A DNA stretch of 64,000 bases from Martelella sp. HB161492 (GCF_013184775.1 NZ_JAATVV010000016.1:1-64000); one strand, 5' to 3'; positions 15,538 to 25,452 are shown, counted from the stretch's first letter. Notes: generated by a model from the letters alone, not told the origin. Numbers and translations: made by a program.

Positions 15538-17808
15538 CTACCGGGTGATCCCGCCGGTCTCTGCCTCAGCCCCGCCTGCCGTTACCCTCACCCGTTTCGT
15601 TCCGAGCCCCGCATGGGAGACGGCGATGGTGATGACGCCAGGACCGCGGGCCGTGACCCAGAACCCGGCCGTTCCGCCATTCAGCGACCGCTGAGCGGGA
15701 CCGGCAAGTGCGCCCGGTCCCTCGATGCTGACCGAGATCGGCTCGAACAGATAGGGCAGCCTGTTGCCGGCCTGATCCAGCACCCGCACCATCACCCGGA
15801 CGCAGTCATCTTCGCCGATGGCCGCCGCATCGGGCGTCACCGACAGGTCGCTCGGCAGCGGATTGGATATGTAGCGGGCGGTCTTGACCGGTGCGCCATC
15901 GACATAGCCGGTGAAGGTGACATCCTGCCAGCCCATGCCCCAATGTCCGAATTCCGGCCCGGGATAATCCTCGCGACGGATGATCACCGGCGCGTGCGGC
16001 AGATGCTTGTAGAGCGCGCGGTCAGGCGTGAAGCGGCGTGGCGGATGACCGGCGAAATCGAGTTCCACCTCATCGCAATTGGTCAGGATGATCAGTGGCA
16101 GAACACCGCCATGATTGCGGTCGCCGCGCGTCCAGTAGGTCACCGGCATCAGCGTGACACCCTCCTGCGGGTCGCATTGGCTGGCATAGACATAGGCTGC
16201 GAATTTCGGCTCGCGATTCATATCCATGACGCCATGATGGCAGATCCGGTCGCCGGAGCCGAAATCCTTGTGGGTATTGTAGTCGAAGGCACACCAGCCG
16301 ATCGCGCCCGCAATCTCCGGATCGCCATAGGCGGCATCCAGAACCTCAAGATGGCGGGTGACATGTTCTGCCTGCCGCTGCTCCTGATCGTAGACCTTGG
16401 TCGGATACATATGGCCATTGAACTCGGTGATCAGATAGGGCACCGGCCGGTCCAGCCCCGTCACTTCTCGGCGTGGCCTGAGCGCCGTGCGCGGTCGCTG
16501 GCCGCTGATTTCCTCCATATTGAGGATGAAATCATTCATCGAATAGACGTCTTCCAGAAGCTCGCTGTCGGTGATGCAACGCACGCCGGTGGTCGGACGG
16601 GTGCTGTCCAGCGCATGGGCGACGCGGTTGGTTTCGGTGTAGAAGTCATGCACGTCGCGGCTTTCATTGATGCGCACGCCCCAGATGATGATCGAGGGGT
16701 GGTTCCAGTCGCGCCGGATCATGGCAGCGACATTGTCCACCGCCGCCGCCTGCCAGGCATCGTCGCCGACATGCTGCCAGCCGGGGATTTCCTCGAACAC
16801 CAGCAGGCCGATCTCATCACAGCGGTCGAGAAACCAGCTGGACTGAGGATAATGCGAGGTGCGGACGATATTGAGCTTCAGCTCATGCTTCAGGATCTCG
16901 GCATCGCGGATCTGGGCCGCACGGCCGAGCGCATAGCCGATATGGGGGAAGGACTGGTGGCGATTGAGCCCACGCAGTTTCAGCGGTCTGCCGTTCAGGC
17001 TGAAACCTTCGGCTTCGAAGGCGATAGCGCGGAAACCGAAGCGCACCGATCTGACGTCTTCACCGCTCGCCGTCGTCAGTTTCAGCGCCACGCGGTAAAG
17101 CACCGGGCTGTCGATATCCCAGAGTGCCACATCATCAAGCCCGTCAAAATCCAGCGTCACCTCTTCGCCAGAGACCGGCAGAGACCCGGTCGCAATCGCC
17201 ACGCCTGCCATCGTCTCGATCACCGCCTCGAGCCGGGCGCCATCCAGCGGGCGGGTCTGAGGATTGGCGATCGAAACCACCATGTGAACGCGTTTTGACG
17301 GTGCCAGCGCATCCGGCGTCTCGACCTTGCAGTTGGCGATCGATACCGGTGCCCGGACTTCCAGCCAGACATCGCGGTAGATGCCGGCATAGGTGAGATA
17401 ATCGATCCGCGCACCGAAAGGCGGTATGGCCTTGTTTTCCGAGCCGTCGACCTTGACGGTGAGCAGGTTGTCGCCGACGATGAGGTGCTCCGTCAGCCGC
17501 GCTTCGAAGGGCGTATAGCCATCCGGATGCGCTGCAATCTCAACGCCATTCAGATAGACCACGCTGTTGGCCATGGCGCCATCAAAAACCAGCACCACCT
17601 CCCGGCCCGCCCAGTCCGCATCTGCCGTGAAACGCTTCTGATAGGTGAATGCCTTCCAGTACGACGTCTCGTCGAGATAGGAAAAGGGCAGATCGACCGC
17701 ATTATGCGGCAGGGTAACGGCTGAGCCCTGGCAATCCGTGCCGGCAGCAGCGGCGTGAAAGCCGGGCGAGAAGGTCCAGTCCCGGTTGAAAGAGACAATT
17801 TTGCGCAT
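15538..17808 (-). CDS. glycoside hydrolase family 2 enzyme
   Basis: 756-residue GH2 enzyme of beta-galactosidase/beta-glucuronidase type. Domains in order: sugar-binding jelly roll (1-170, with YWKAFTYQKRF and GYTPFEARLTEHL), immunoglobulin-like domain (180-270), catalytic TIM barrel (about 275-560, starting LRGLNRHQSFPHIGYA) and C-terminal beta domains. The acid/base glutamate lies in WGVRINESRD and the nucleophile in LITEFNGH. There is no signal peptide, so it acts on imported oligosaccharide. It is the last gene of the ABC/heparinase operon. The exact sugar (galactoside, glucuronide or other) is not resolvable. Confidence 0.85.
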   Translation of the reverse strand: MRKIVSFNRDWTFSPGFHAAAAGTDCQGSAVTLPHNAVDLPFSYLDETSYWKAFTYQKRFTADADWAGREVVLVFDGAMANSVVYLNGVEIAAHPDGYTPFEARLTEHLIVGDNLLTVKVDGSENKAIPPFGARIDYLTYAGIYRDVWLEVRAPVSIANCKVETPDALAPSKRVHMVVSIANPQTRPLDGARLEAVIETMAGVAIATGSLPVSGEEVTLDFDGLDDVALWDIDSPVLYRVALKLTTASGEDVRSVRFGFRAIAFEAEGFSLNGRPLKLRGLNRHQSFPHIGYALGRAAQIRDAEILKHELKLNIVRTSHYPQSSWFLDRCDEIGLLVFEEIPGWQHVGDDAWQAAAVDNVAAMIRRDWNHPSIIIWGVRINESRDVHDFYTETNRVAHALDSTRPTTGVRCITDSELLEDVYSMNDFILNMEEISGQRPRTALRPRREVTGLDRPVPYLITEFNGHMYPTKVYDQEQRQAEHVTRHLEVLDAAYGDPEIAGAIGWCAFDYNTHKDFGSGDRICHHGVMDMNREPKFAAYVYASQCDPQEGVTLMPVTYWTRGDRNHGGVLPLIILTNCDEVELDFAGHPPRRFTPDRALYKHLPHAPVIIRREDYPGPEFGHWGMGWQDVTFTGYVDGAPVKTARYISNPLPSDLSVTPDAAAIGEDDCVRVMVRVLDQAGNRLPYLFEPISVSIEGPGALAGPAQRSLNGGTAGFWVTARGPGVITIAVSHAGLGTKRVRVTAGGAEAETGGITR

Positions 17809-17839
17809 TGGTTCACCTTGCGGAGCGGATCATTGAAGC

Positions 17840-17869
17840 GCCCGGCCGGTCGGGAGGAACCGGCCGGGC
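17840..17869 (-). terminator. hairpin between heparinase-like and GH2 genes
   Basis: Perfect 11-base GC stem, GCCCGGCCGGT and ACCGGCCGGGC, with an eight-base loop, 21 bases downstream of the heparinase-like stop. There is no T-run, so partial attenuation or mRNA end protection is more likely than termination. Confidence 0.55.
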
Positions 17870-17889
17870 AAGAATGGTCTTCGAAAGCG

Positions 17890-19830
17890 TCAGACGATGC
17901 TGATCTTCAGTCCGAAGACCGGATGGCTGAGGTCAATGGCCTCAAGACGGATCGTGAAGACCCGTGGTCCCCAGACTTCCAGATGACGCGGATCGGTGAT
18001 TTCGACCGGGTCGACGCCGGTGACTTTCAGATTGTCGGGCCTGATCAGCAATCCGCCTTCCCGACCGGCAATCCTCACGCTCCCATCCGCGTTGACGAGG
18101 ATGTCGCGGTCGGAGACATTCAGCGGCAATTGGAAGTCCGTCAGCGCTTCGCCAAGCGTAATCTCGTCGCGGATATCGATGGTTGCCGCCTGATGATCGA
18201 AACTGATCTGGCGGAAGAAGCGATTATCGCGCGGTTCACGGAAATAGGCAGGGCTGGCATCAAGCGACAGAAGGCTCATCGCCCCGTCATGACGGTAGAC
18301 GACATCACGCGCTTCAGCTCCGACGCCGGCAAATTGCAGCATGCCGTTGACGGCAGGAACATTATGTCCCCTGGAGCTGATATGCCACATATCATAGCGG
18401 GTTTCGGTAAAGGTAGCGCGGGAATAGGCGCCCTGACCGAGATCGATCAGCAGCGGCTCGCCGTCAAGACAGACGCTGAAATGGCCGACATCATTATGGG
18501 AGTGGTGATTGACATGCGGATCGTTGCTTCCGGCAATCGCACTCAGCATCAGCCCCTTGCCGGGGGTCGTGTCCGAGCGGGCGATCAGCATCTGCATGTC
18601 GGCAAGGAAGACGCTTTTTTCGCAGACCCGCGGCGAAATCGCATCCTTGTCCGGCGTCCAGTACAACAGCCGCGTCAGATGAACCAGAAACTGGCGGGCA
18701 TAGTCATTGCGGCCACGCGCGCGGCCGGGACTGGCGATCTTGCGGGCAGCGATCCGGTCGACATCCTCGCGCACCAGACTGGCAAGCTGGGCTGAACCGA
18801 TCAGTTGCGCATAGCGGCTGATCAGGCCCTGATCGAGATCGATCTTCAGGCCGCCATCGGCGAAGTTGACGAACAGGTTGCTGCCGATGTTGAGCGGCAG
18901 GATATGTTCGCCGAAATTGCGGAACTTCTCATTTTCGCCGGGCTTAAGATCGAGGCCGAAACGCTCCTGAACCAGGCTGACGAAACCGGCAAGCCGGCCG
19001 GCGCTGACGACCCAGTAGCCGGGTCCCTCAATGCACGCCCCTGACGGTTCGATCGTGTCAAAGAAACGCTGCATCGGCACCATCAGCTTCAGCGCGATAC
19101 TGGCCAGCCGCTGCGGATCATCGACGACATAGCAGGCGGTCAAAAGCAGATTATGAGAGCACCAGGCGGTCCAGTTGTTGCGGCCAAGATACCAGCCGTA
19201 AAGCTTCGGTCCCTCCAGGAGGCTCAGCACCCGGCGGTCGATCTCGCCATGGATGCGATAATAAAGCGAGGGAACCGTTTCAAGCAGCAGGCTTTTCAGC
19301 AGATAGCAGCTTTCCGCAAGCGTTGCCGCCGTCTCGCAGGCGAAGAGATCGAGATAGTCATCGCCGGGAACGGGCAGCGGATCATCCGCTTTCCACGGAT
19401 TGGGCGCTTTGAACATCACCATGTCATGCTGGCCGGCGAAATTATGCGCCGGCACGCACCAGCTGACCTCGCCGAGAATGTCCCAGATATAATCGATGAT
19501 CTTGGCGACATAGGTTCCCTTCGCCGTCAGACATTCGGCCATGACGAGATGAGAGAGTTCATAGCGGCGCCGGAAATAATTCTCCTCGTAGAAGACGCGG
19601 TCTCCATTGGTCATGAAATTCATGTACATGGAGCCGGTCAGAGGATCGATTTCCTCGTCCAGAATACTGTCGGCGACCGCCAGAATGCCTTTCACAGGCA
19701 GAGCAAGGTTCGGATCAGCGGCGATCGCGTCCCAGCGCGTCCGCTCTTCGATACCGGGAAAGGGTTTCCAGTCCGGCCTTTGCTTCAAGCCTTCGAGAAG
19801 CTGTTCGACCTTAAACGCTTCGTTAAACAT
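17890..19830 (-). CDS. heparinase II/III-family polysaccharide lyase-like protein
   Basis: 646 residues with an N-terminal alpha/alpha-toroid (about 60-380) and a C-terminal beta-sandwich carrying heparinase II/III signatures: NHHSHNDVGHFSVCLDGEPL and a DLGQGAYSR/HNVPAVNG region, with likely catalytic histidine and tyrosine residues. The family cleaves uronic-acid-containing glycans by beta-elimination and includes oligo-alginate and glycosaminoglycan lyases. The N-terminus (MFNEAFKVEQ) has no signal peptide, pointing to cytoplasmic cleavage of imported oligomers. It lies between the ABC ATPase and the GH2 gene in one operon. Confidence 0.8.
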   Translation of the reverse strand: MFNEAFKVEQLLEGLKQRPDWKPFPGIEERTRWDAIAADPNLALPVKGILAVADSILDEEIDPLTGSMYMNFMTNGDRVFYEENYFRRRYELSHLVMAECLTAKGTYVAKIIDYIWDILGEVSWCVPAHNFAGQHDMVMFKAPNPWKADDPLPVPGDDYLDLFACETAATLAESCYLLKSLLLETVPSLYYRIHGEIDRRVLSLLEGPKLYGWYLGRNNWTAWCSHNLLLTACYVVDDPQRLASIALKLMVPMQRFFDTIEPSGACIEGPGYWVVSAGRLAGFVSLVQERFGLDLKPGENEKFRNFGEHILPLNIGSNLFVNFADGGLKIDLDQGLISRYAQLIGSAQLASLVREDVDRIAARKIASPGRARGRNDYARQFLVHLTRLLYWTPDKDAISPRVCEKSVFLADMQMLIARSDTTPGKGLMLSAIAGSNDPHVNHHSHNDVGHFSVCLDGEPLLIDLGQGAYSRATFTETRYDMWHISSRGHNVPAVNGMLQFAGVGAEARDVVYRHDGAMSLLSLDASPAYFREPRDNRFFRQISFDHQAATIDIRDEITLGEALTDFQLPLNVSDRDILVNADGSVRIAGREGGLLIRPDNLKVTGVDPVEITDPRHLEVWGPRVFTIRLEAIDLSHPVFGLKISIV

Positions 19831-19915
19831 GGCTTACAATTTTCCACATTCTGGCACAGGCCACCGGCACGCCGGCCGGCAGCTGCGCATCTGTTTCATT
19901 TCTTCTCTTCGCGTC

Positions 19916-21010
19916 TCAGCTGTCTTCGCTGCGGCGGATGCGTTTCCCGCTCTCAGCATCAAAAACACGCACCTTTGACGGATCGGGAACGATGGTGATG
20001 TCCTGGCCGGCGGCAAGCGGGCGCTGTTCCTTGAACGCCGCCGTCATCCGGAAACCGTCCGCATCCGACAGGATCACCATGTCGGAACCGGTATTTTCGA
20101 CCGCGTGGATGGTGGCGCTGACGCCACCCGCCTGACGTCCATCGAGCACCCGGACATGTTCGGGCCGGATGCCGTAGAGGATCTGCTGTCCCGGAGCGAA
20201 GCCATGGCCCGCGCCGAGCGGCAGCAGCGTGCCGTCGACAAGCCTGGCCGCGGCTTCACCATTCGCCCCCTCGACCGTCGCCGCGATCAGATTGATCGAC
20301 GGCGTGCCGAGGAAACTGGCGACAAAGGTGTTGACCGGATCGTCATAGAGCTTCAGCGGCGCGCCGGCCTGTTCGACGCGGCCATCGCGCAGCACGACGA
20401 TCTTCTGACCAAGCGTCATCGCTTCGACCTGGTCGTGGGTGACATAGATCGACGTGGTGCCGAGGCGCTTGTGAAGATCGGCGATCTCGCCGCGCACCTG
20501 AACGCGCAGCTTGGCATCAAGATTTGACAGCGGTTCGTCGAACAGGAAAACCGACGGATCGCGGACGATCGCCCGGCCCATGGAAACACGCTGGCGCTGG
20601 CCGCCGGAAAGCGCCTTGGGCAGGCGTTCAAGCAGCGGCTCCAGTTCGAGCATGCGCGCCGTCTGCTGGACCTTTTCGGCGATTTTAGCCTTCGGCATGC
20701 CGGCAAGCTTCAGCGCGAAGCCCATATTTTCCGCCACCGTCATCTGCGGATAGAGCGCATAGGTCTGGAACACCATGGCGATATCACGCTGTTTGGGCGG
20801 CAGATCGGTCACATCCTTCCCGGCAATCGAGACGACCCCGCTCGTGACCTCTTCCAGACCGGCGATAATGCGTAACAGTGTTGACTTGCCCGACCCGGAA
20901 GGGCCGATCAGGACGCAGAATTCGCCATCTTCGATTTCCAGCGACACGTCGTGGATGACATCGACCGCGCCGAAGGATTTGTTGACGTTGCTAAGGCTTA
21001 CTGAACCCAT
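19916..21010 (-). CDS. UgpC/MsmK-type sugar ABC transporter ATP-binding protein
   Basis: 364-residue ATPase. Walker A is GPSGSGKST (about 37), signature LSGGQRQRVSMGRA, Walker B VFLFDEPLSNLDAK, and the C-terminal TOBE/OB region (about 240-345) carries GIRPEHV. This is the MalK/UgpC class used by carbohydrate importers, shared or dedicated. It follows the two permease genes with a 23-base gap. Confidence 0.9.
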   Translation of the reverse strand: MGSVSLSNVNKSFGAVDVIHDVSLEIEDGEFCVLIGPSGSGKSTLLRIIAGLEEVTSGVVSIAGKDVTDLPPKQRDIAMVFQTYALYPQMTVAENMGFALKLAGMPKAKIAEKVQQTARMLELEPLLERLPKALSGGQRQRVSMGRAIVRDPSVFLFDEPLSNLDAKLRVQVRGEIADLHKRLGTTSIYVTHDQVEAMTLGQKIVVLRDGRVEQAGAPLKLYDDPVNTFVASFLGTPSINLIAATVEGANGEAAARLVDGTLLPLGAGHGFAPGQQILYGIRPEHVRVLDGRQAGGVSATIHAVENTGSDMVILSDADGFRMTAAFKEQRPLAAGQDITIVPDPSKVRVFDAESGKRIRRSEDS

Positions 21011-21033
21011 GGTCTTAACCCGAACCTTTCGCT

Positions 21034-21873
21034 TTAACCCTTGACCGCGCCGGACATCAGCCCGCGGTTGAACTGTTTCTGAAGCAGGAGATAGACGACG
21101 ATGCAGGGCACCGTGGCGATAACCGTGACGGCGATGAAGATGTTCTGCTGCATGATTTCGTCGACGCGCAGCGAGCGCAGCACCACCGGCAATGTGTAGA
21201 GATTGCGATCATCGACAGCGATCAGCGGCAGCAGATACTGATCCCAGATCATCAGGAAGCCGAAGATCGTTGCCGTGCCGAGCGCCGGCTTGACCAGCGG
21301 CAGAACCACCCGCCAGAAGATCTGGAATTCGTTGGCTCCGTCGACACGGGCGGCGTCCTCCAGATCGCGCGGGATCGCCTTCATGAATTCCGTCAGCAGG
21401 AAGACCGAGAAGGCCCAGCCAACCACCGGCAGGATCATCGCCGCATAGGTGTTGTAAAGCGTGGTGTGCAGAACCGGCAGCTTGGCATGCAGGATCAGGT
21501 AGAGCGGGATTGCAATCACCTCATCCGGCAGCATCATGGTCGACAGGATCGCCAGGCTGACAATCGCGGCACCACGGAACTTCTTGCGCGCCAGTGCATA
21601 GGCGGCAAGTGCGCTCACCAGTGTCTGCAACACCGTGCCGATGACGACGACAAAGAGCGAGTTGAACAGATAGACCCACACCCTGACCTTGGTCCAGGCA
21701 TAGGCGAAGTGGTCGAGGGTCGGCTCACTTGGCCAGAGCACCAGCTGTCCGGGCTGCACCGTATTCTTGGTGAAGGCCGTGGCGAGAATGCCCCAGAAGG
21801 GACCGCAGAAGACAATGACCAGCAGCGCATAGACGATGCCGCGCGCGATCATTTGCGGAAGCGTGATTTTCAT
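21034..21873 (-). CDS. MalG-type carbohydrate ABC permease
   Basis: 279-residue inner-membrane permease with six predicted helices. The EAA coupling loop reads EDAARVDGANEFQIFWRVVLPLVKPAL. Together with the upstream MalF-type permease it forms the channel of a CUT1 carbohydrate importer. It lies 10 bases after the partner permease stop. Confidence 0.9.
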   Translation of the reverse strand: MKITLPQMIARGIVYALLVIVFCGPFWGILATAFTKNTVQPGQLVLWPSEPTLDHFAYAWTKVRVWVYLFNSLFVVVIGTVLQTLVSALAAYALARKKFRGAAIVSLAILSTMMLPDEVIAIPLYLILHAKLPVLHTTLYNTYAAMILPVVGWAFSVFLLTEFMKAIPRDLEDAARVDGANEFQIFWRVVLPLVKPALGTATIFGFLMIWDQYLLPLIAVDDRNLYTLPVVLRSLRVDEIMQQNIFIAVTVIATVPCIVVYLLLQKQFNRGLMSGAVKG

Positions 21874-21883
21874 CGGATCCTCC

Positions 21884-22765
21884 TTACGTCCTGTCGATGC
21901 GGTTCTTCACGGTGACATGCAGGATGGTCAGGCACACGGTGAAGGCAAACAGCATGAAGGAAACCGCTGCGGCATAGCCGTAATCGAATTTCTCGAAACC
22001 GGTTTTGAAGATGCTGGTCATGATGACTTCGGTCGCATTGGCAGGGCCGCCGCCGGTTGTGGTGTAGATCTCTGTGAAGACGCGGAAACCGCGGATAAGC
22101 GAGAGCATGATGACCACGGAGAAGGCCGGAACCAGGCCCGGAATGGTGACATGCCAGAGCTTGCGAAAGGCACTTGCGCCATCAACGGCAGCCGCATCGT
22201 AGAGTTCGCGATTGATGCCGGCGAGGCCTGCAATGAAGATCACCATGTTGTAGGGGACATTCTTCCAGATCTGCAGCAGGATGACGATATAAAGCGCCTG
22301 ATCGGGATTGGACATGAAGCCCTGCGGCGCCACGCCAAAGACACCGAGAATCTGGTTCACGACACCATCGGCACCAGGATAAAACAAGATGCGCCAGATC
22401 TCCGCCAGAACCGCAATGGAGGTCACGGCGGGGAAAAAGATCGCCGTGCGGATCAGGCGGATATGGCGCGCCTGGCCTTCAAGCGCCAGCGCCACGGCAA
22501 AGGCGAAGATGCCGCCGACCAGCGTTGTCGTGATCACGTAAATCAGAGTGTTGAGCACGGCGGCATGCAGCGCCGTATCGGAGAAGGCACGCTCGAAATT
22601 GGCCAGCCCGACCCATTGATCTGCTCCGACGAACTTCACCTTGTAAAAGCTCATGATCAGCCCCTTGATGATGGGGATGAACTTGAACCAGGTGAAGACG
22701 ATCAGGGCAGGCGCCAGAAACAGCCAGGGAATGAGCCATCTGGCGTTTTTTGATTGAACACGCAT
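21884..22765 (-). CDS. MalF-type carbohydrate ABC permease
   Basis: 293-residue permease with six helices. The EAA loop reads YDAAAVDGASAFRKLWHVTIPGL. The N-terminal FLAPALIVFTWFKFIPIIKG stretch is typical of CUT1 permeases. It is the first membrane subunit after the binding protein, separated from it by a 76-base gap that holds a strong hairpin. Confidence 0.9.
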   Translation of the reverse strand: MRVQSKNARWLIPWLFLAPALIVFTWFKFIPIIKGLIMSFYKVKFVGADQWVGLANFERAFSDTALHAAVLNTLIYVITTTLVGGIFAFAVALALEGQARHIRLIRTAIFFPAVTSIAVLAEIWRILFYPGADGVVNQILGVFGVAPQGFMSNPDQALYIVILLQIWKNVPYNMVIFIAGLAGINRELYDAAAVDGASAFRKLWHVTIPGLVPAFSVVIMLSLIRGFRVFTEIYTTTGGGPANATEVIMTSIFKTGFEKFDYGYAAAVSFMLFAFTVCLTILHVTVKNRIDRT

Positions 22766-22784
22766 GTGTTCCTCCTGTCATGGC

Positions 22785-22823
22785 AGGCACCGGCATCTCA
22801 TGCGAAAGATGATGCCGGTGCCT
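22785..22823 (-). terminator. attenuator hairpin after the sugar-binding protein gene
   Basis: Perfect 13-base stem, AGGCACCGGCATC (22785-22797) and GATGCCGGTGCCT (22811-22823), just downstream of the binding-protein stop on the minus strand. It likely lowers permease expression relative to the binding protein. Confidence 0.6.
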
Positions 22824-22841
22824 TACCGGCGCGGTTGAAGC

Positions 22842-24146
22842 TTATTTCGCAAGCACGCCCTGGCTTGAAAGCTCCGCATCGATCAGCGTGTCAGTATCTT
22901 CAAGACCGGACATCACGTCTGAATCGCAGCTCGACAGAACCGTGTTGAGCCCGTCGGACGCCGCCTGACGGATCGGCTTCCAGTTCGGAACCCGCGGGAA
23001 ATAGCGGGCCGTCGTGCCATAGAGATCGGCAAAGGTGCCCCAGGCCGGATCGGGCTGGATCTTGGTCACATCGACATTCTTGTTGACCGACAGACGCACG
23101 ATGGCGTTGTCGCCGGTCCCGGCAGCCATGCCGGTTTCCTGCCCCTCGGGCGAGATCAGATATTCGATGAATTGCTGCGCCTCGGCGGCATGCTCGGAGG
23201 TGGACATGATGAAGGCGGCTTCGCCTTCTGCCAGCTCTGCCTGGCCGGCGGGACCGGATGGCGGGGCGACAACTTCGAACTTGTCACGGCCCGGTTCACG
23301 GACGAAAGCGGCAATGTGATAGGGACCGGAGCGGTAGATACCGGCCTGCCCCGAGGAGAACACCGGTGTGGCGTCGCCCGTGGTCGAGGTGATGGCCGCA
23401 GGCTGGGCATAGCCATCGCAGATCATCTTGCGGGCAAAATCAATGGCTTTCGCTGTTTCCGGCGTGGCCAGTGATGCCTTGTAGCCATCGCCCTGCTTTT
23501 CAAGGAATGAGCCGCCAGCCTGCCAGATCAGATCCGACATGAACCAGGCGGTATAGCCGCGTGTTGACGAAAGCGGCATGACATAGCCATAGGTGTCAGC
23601 CTTGCCGTCGCCATCGGGGTCATCTTCGGTAAAGGCCTTGGCCAGATTATAGAGGTCGTCCCAGGTTTTCGGCACGTCATAGCCCAGCTTCTCGCGCCAG
23701 TCCTTGCGGATGAAGACGGCAAAGGCCTGCGCCGATGTCGGCACGCCATAATAATTACCATCCGGAGCCTCGACACTCTGCCAGGCAATATCATGCAGCT
23801 GATCACCGCCCTTGACCGAAGCACGGTCGATCTGCTTGACGATGCCCATGTCCTGAAGCTGACCCATGGACGTGGCGTCATTGATGATCATATCCGGCAG
23901 GTCGCCGCCGGCAGCCGCGCGGGCAAGCCGCGTTTCAAAATCGATATTGGCCAGAAACAGGTCGACCTTGATGCCCGTTTCGGCCGTAAAACCATCGATG
24001 ATACGCTCAATGGTCGGCCGTTCGGCATCGCCATAACGCATCCAGACATTGATTGTGTCGGCGGCATAGGCCGTGGAAGCCATGGCCGTACTTACCAGCG
24101 CTGCGGAAACCAGCGCGCCAATGATTCTCATCGGAATCCTCCTCAA
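22842..24146 (-). CDS. extracellular sugar-binding protein of a CUT1 ABC importer
   Basis: 434-residue family 1 solute-binding protein. A signal peptide ends near STAYAAD (about residue 29). The mature start DTINVWMRYGDAERPTIERII is typical, and aromatic-rich sections around residues 195-240 suit sugar stacking. It is the first gene of the operon and is divergent from lacI across 290 bases containing two matching LacI-type sites. The probable ligand is an oligosaccharide with uronic acid, inferred from the heparinase-like and GH2 genes downstream. Confidence 0.88.
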   Translation of the reverse strand: MRRIPMRIIGALVSAALVSTAMASTAYAADTINVWMRYGDAERPTIERIIDGFTAETGIKVDLFLANIDFETRLARAAAGGDLPDMIINDATSMGQLQDMGIVKQIDRASVKGGDQLHDIAWQSVEAPDGNYYGVPTSAQAFAVFIRKDWREKLGYDVPKTWDDLYNLAKAFTEDDPDGDGKADTYGYVMPLSSTRGYTAWFMSDLIWQAGGSFLEKQGDGYKASLATPETAKAIDFARKMICDGYAQPAAITSTTGDATPVFSSGQAGIYRSGPYHIAAFVREPGRDKFEVVAPPSGPAGQAELAEGEAAFIMSTSEHAAEAQQFIEYLISPEGQETGMAAGTGDNAIVRLSVNKNVDVTKIQPDPAWGTFADLYGTTARYFPRVPNWKPIRQAASDGLNTVLSSCDSDVMSGLEDTDTLIDAELSSQGVLAK

Positions 24147-24256
24147 AGCGACGTTCTACCCCGCACGCCTCCAGAATGCGTTCTAACTGCGATTCTCGGC
24201 GGGGTGTCCTGTAATTGGACGCGTCGACTATAGACACAGTTTGTTTCCTGAATCAA

Positions 24257-24270
24257 GAAAACGTTTACCT
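24257..24270. promoter_or_regulatory. LacI-type operator upstream of the sugar-binding protein gene
   Basis: GAAAACGTTTACCT, with the near-palindromic AAACGTTTA core common to LacI/GalR regulators. It matches a second copy 162 bases away beside the lacI-type gene. It lies 111 bases before the binding-protein start. Confidence 0.5.
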
Positions 24271-24418
24271 AAAATAATCTGGTGCCTGCGAACACATTTT
24301 ATGATAGATTTCGACAACCAGATCGCGAAATCGAATTAAAGACGGGTTTGCAGCGACTTTTCGCGCGGGTTGCAGTTTCGACTCCCTTCCCGGTCTGGCA
24401 GAAATTTGATTGCGTTCA

Positions 24419-24434
24419 GGAAAGCGTTTACTTT
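24419..24434. promoter_or_regulatory. LacI-type operator overlapping the regulator's translation start region
   Basis: GGAAAGCGTTTACTTT ends three bases before the regulator ATG and shares the CGTTTAC core with the site at 24257. Its position predicts autorepression, and the pair could form a loop over the divergent promoters. Confidence 0.5.
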
Positions 24435-24436
24435 AG

Positions 24437-25444
24437 ATGAGCCGCCCAAGAAGAGCCACGATCCGGGATGTCGCCGCCAAGGCCGGCGTCTCCATCGCGA
24501 CCGTGTCGAAATATGTCAACGGCCAGCAATCCTTTTCCAAACCTGTCGAAGACAAGCTGCGCCTGGCGATCGACGCCCTTGGCTACAGCCAGAACCCGCT
24601 GGCCCGCTCGATGGTGACGGGGCGGACAACGGCGATCGGGCTGGCCGTCATGGATATCGCCAACCCGCATTATGCCAATGTGGTAAAAGGCGCCAACCGC
24701 GTGGCGCTGGCCAATGGCTATAATCTCTTTGTTGTGGACATGGAGGAAAGCATTGCCGCCGCCCGGCCCCTGCTCGAGGCCCTGACGCCGCGCACGGACG
24801 GACTGATCGTCAGCGCCCGCATTCCCGCCGAGGTGGCAGACTGGCTCGCAGGTCTCGACAAGCCGGTCGCCTTTCTCGGCCAGCCCGAGCACGAAAACGT
24901 GCTGACCGTCGGGACGGACAGTGTCGAGGTTGCGGCCCTGCTTGCCAATTACCTGGTCCGCCAGGGTTTCACCCGCTTCGGCTATGTCGGCTATTCCCGC
25001 GCCGCATGGAATGTCGAGCGCCTGCGCGGATTGCGGCGCGTGCTCGAGCCCGCCGGTGCCAAGCTGATGGTATTCGATGTCGAGGAGCCGACCAGCGAGG
25101 CCGGAGAACGCGCCGCCGCGCGGATCCTTCTGCGCCCGGACCGGCCGGAAGTCATCATCGGCTGCAATGATCTCGTCGCCATCGGCGTGATGAGCGAAGC
25201 CACGGCCCTTGGCTTCAAGGTACCGGACGACGTCGCCTTTGCCGGCATCGACAATATTCCGATCAGCCGCTACGTCTCGCCGCCCCTGACCACGGTCGAT
25301 GTCTGCAGCCAGGCAACCGGCGAAGTGGTGATGAAGAAAATCATGGCGCTGATCGAGGATCTTCCCCCGCCGGATGACCTGGTTCTCGAACCGGCGCTGA
25401 TCATCCGCGATTCGACACAGCGCAAGGCTCCCGACAACCGGTAG
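24437..25444 (+). CDS. LacI-family transcriptional regulator
   Basis: 335 residues. The N-terminal HTH (ATIRDVAAKAGVSIATVSKYVNG) is followed by a periplasmic-binding-protein-like ligand domain (about 60-330), ending in the usual FAGIDNIPISRYVSPPLTTV pattern. It is divergent from the carbohydrate ABC operon, so it is almost certainly its repressor, probably released by an oligosaccharide or uronate derivative. The ATG falls immediately after an operator-like CGTTTAC sequence, which leaves no strong ribosome-binding site. Confidence 0.9.
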   Translation: MSRPRRATIRDVAAKAGVSIATVSKYVNGQQSFSKPVEDKLRLAIDALGYSQNPLARSMVTGRTTAIGLAVMDIANPHYANVVKGANRVALANGYNLFVVDMEESIAAARPLLEALTPRTDGLIVSARIPAEVADWLAGLDKPVAFLGQPEHENVLTVGTDSVEVAALLANYLVRQGFTRFGYVGYSRAAWNVERLRGLRRVLEPAGAKLMVFDVEEPTSEAGERAAARILLRPDRPEVIIGCNDLVAIGVMSEATALGFKVPDDVAFAGIDNIPISRYVSPPLTTVDVCSQATGEVVMKKIMALIEDLPPPDDLVLEPALIIRDSTQRKAPDNR

Positions 25445-25452
25445 AACCAGCC

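Noticed and set aside
15436-17298. 620-codon open frame on the plus strand opposite the GH2 gene
   Set aside because: It is antisense to a gene with clear GH2 catalytic motifs and shows only the Arg/His-rich composition of a GC-rich shadow frame.
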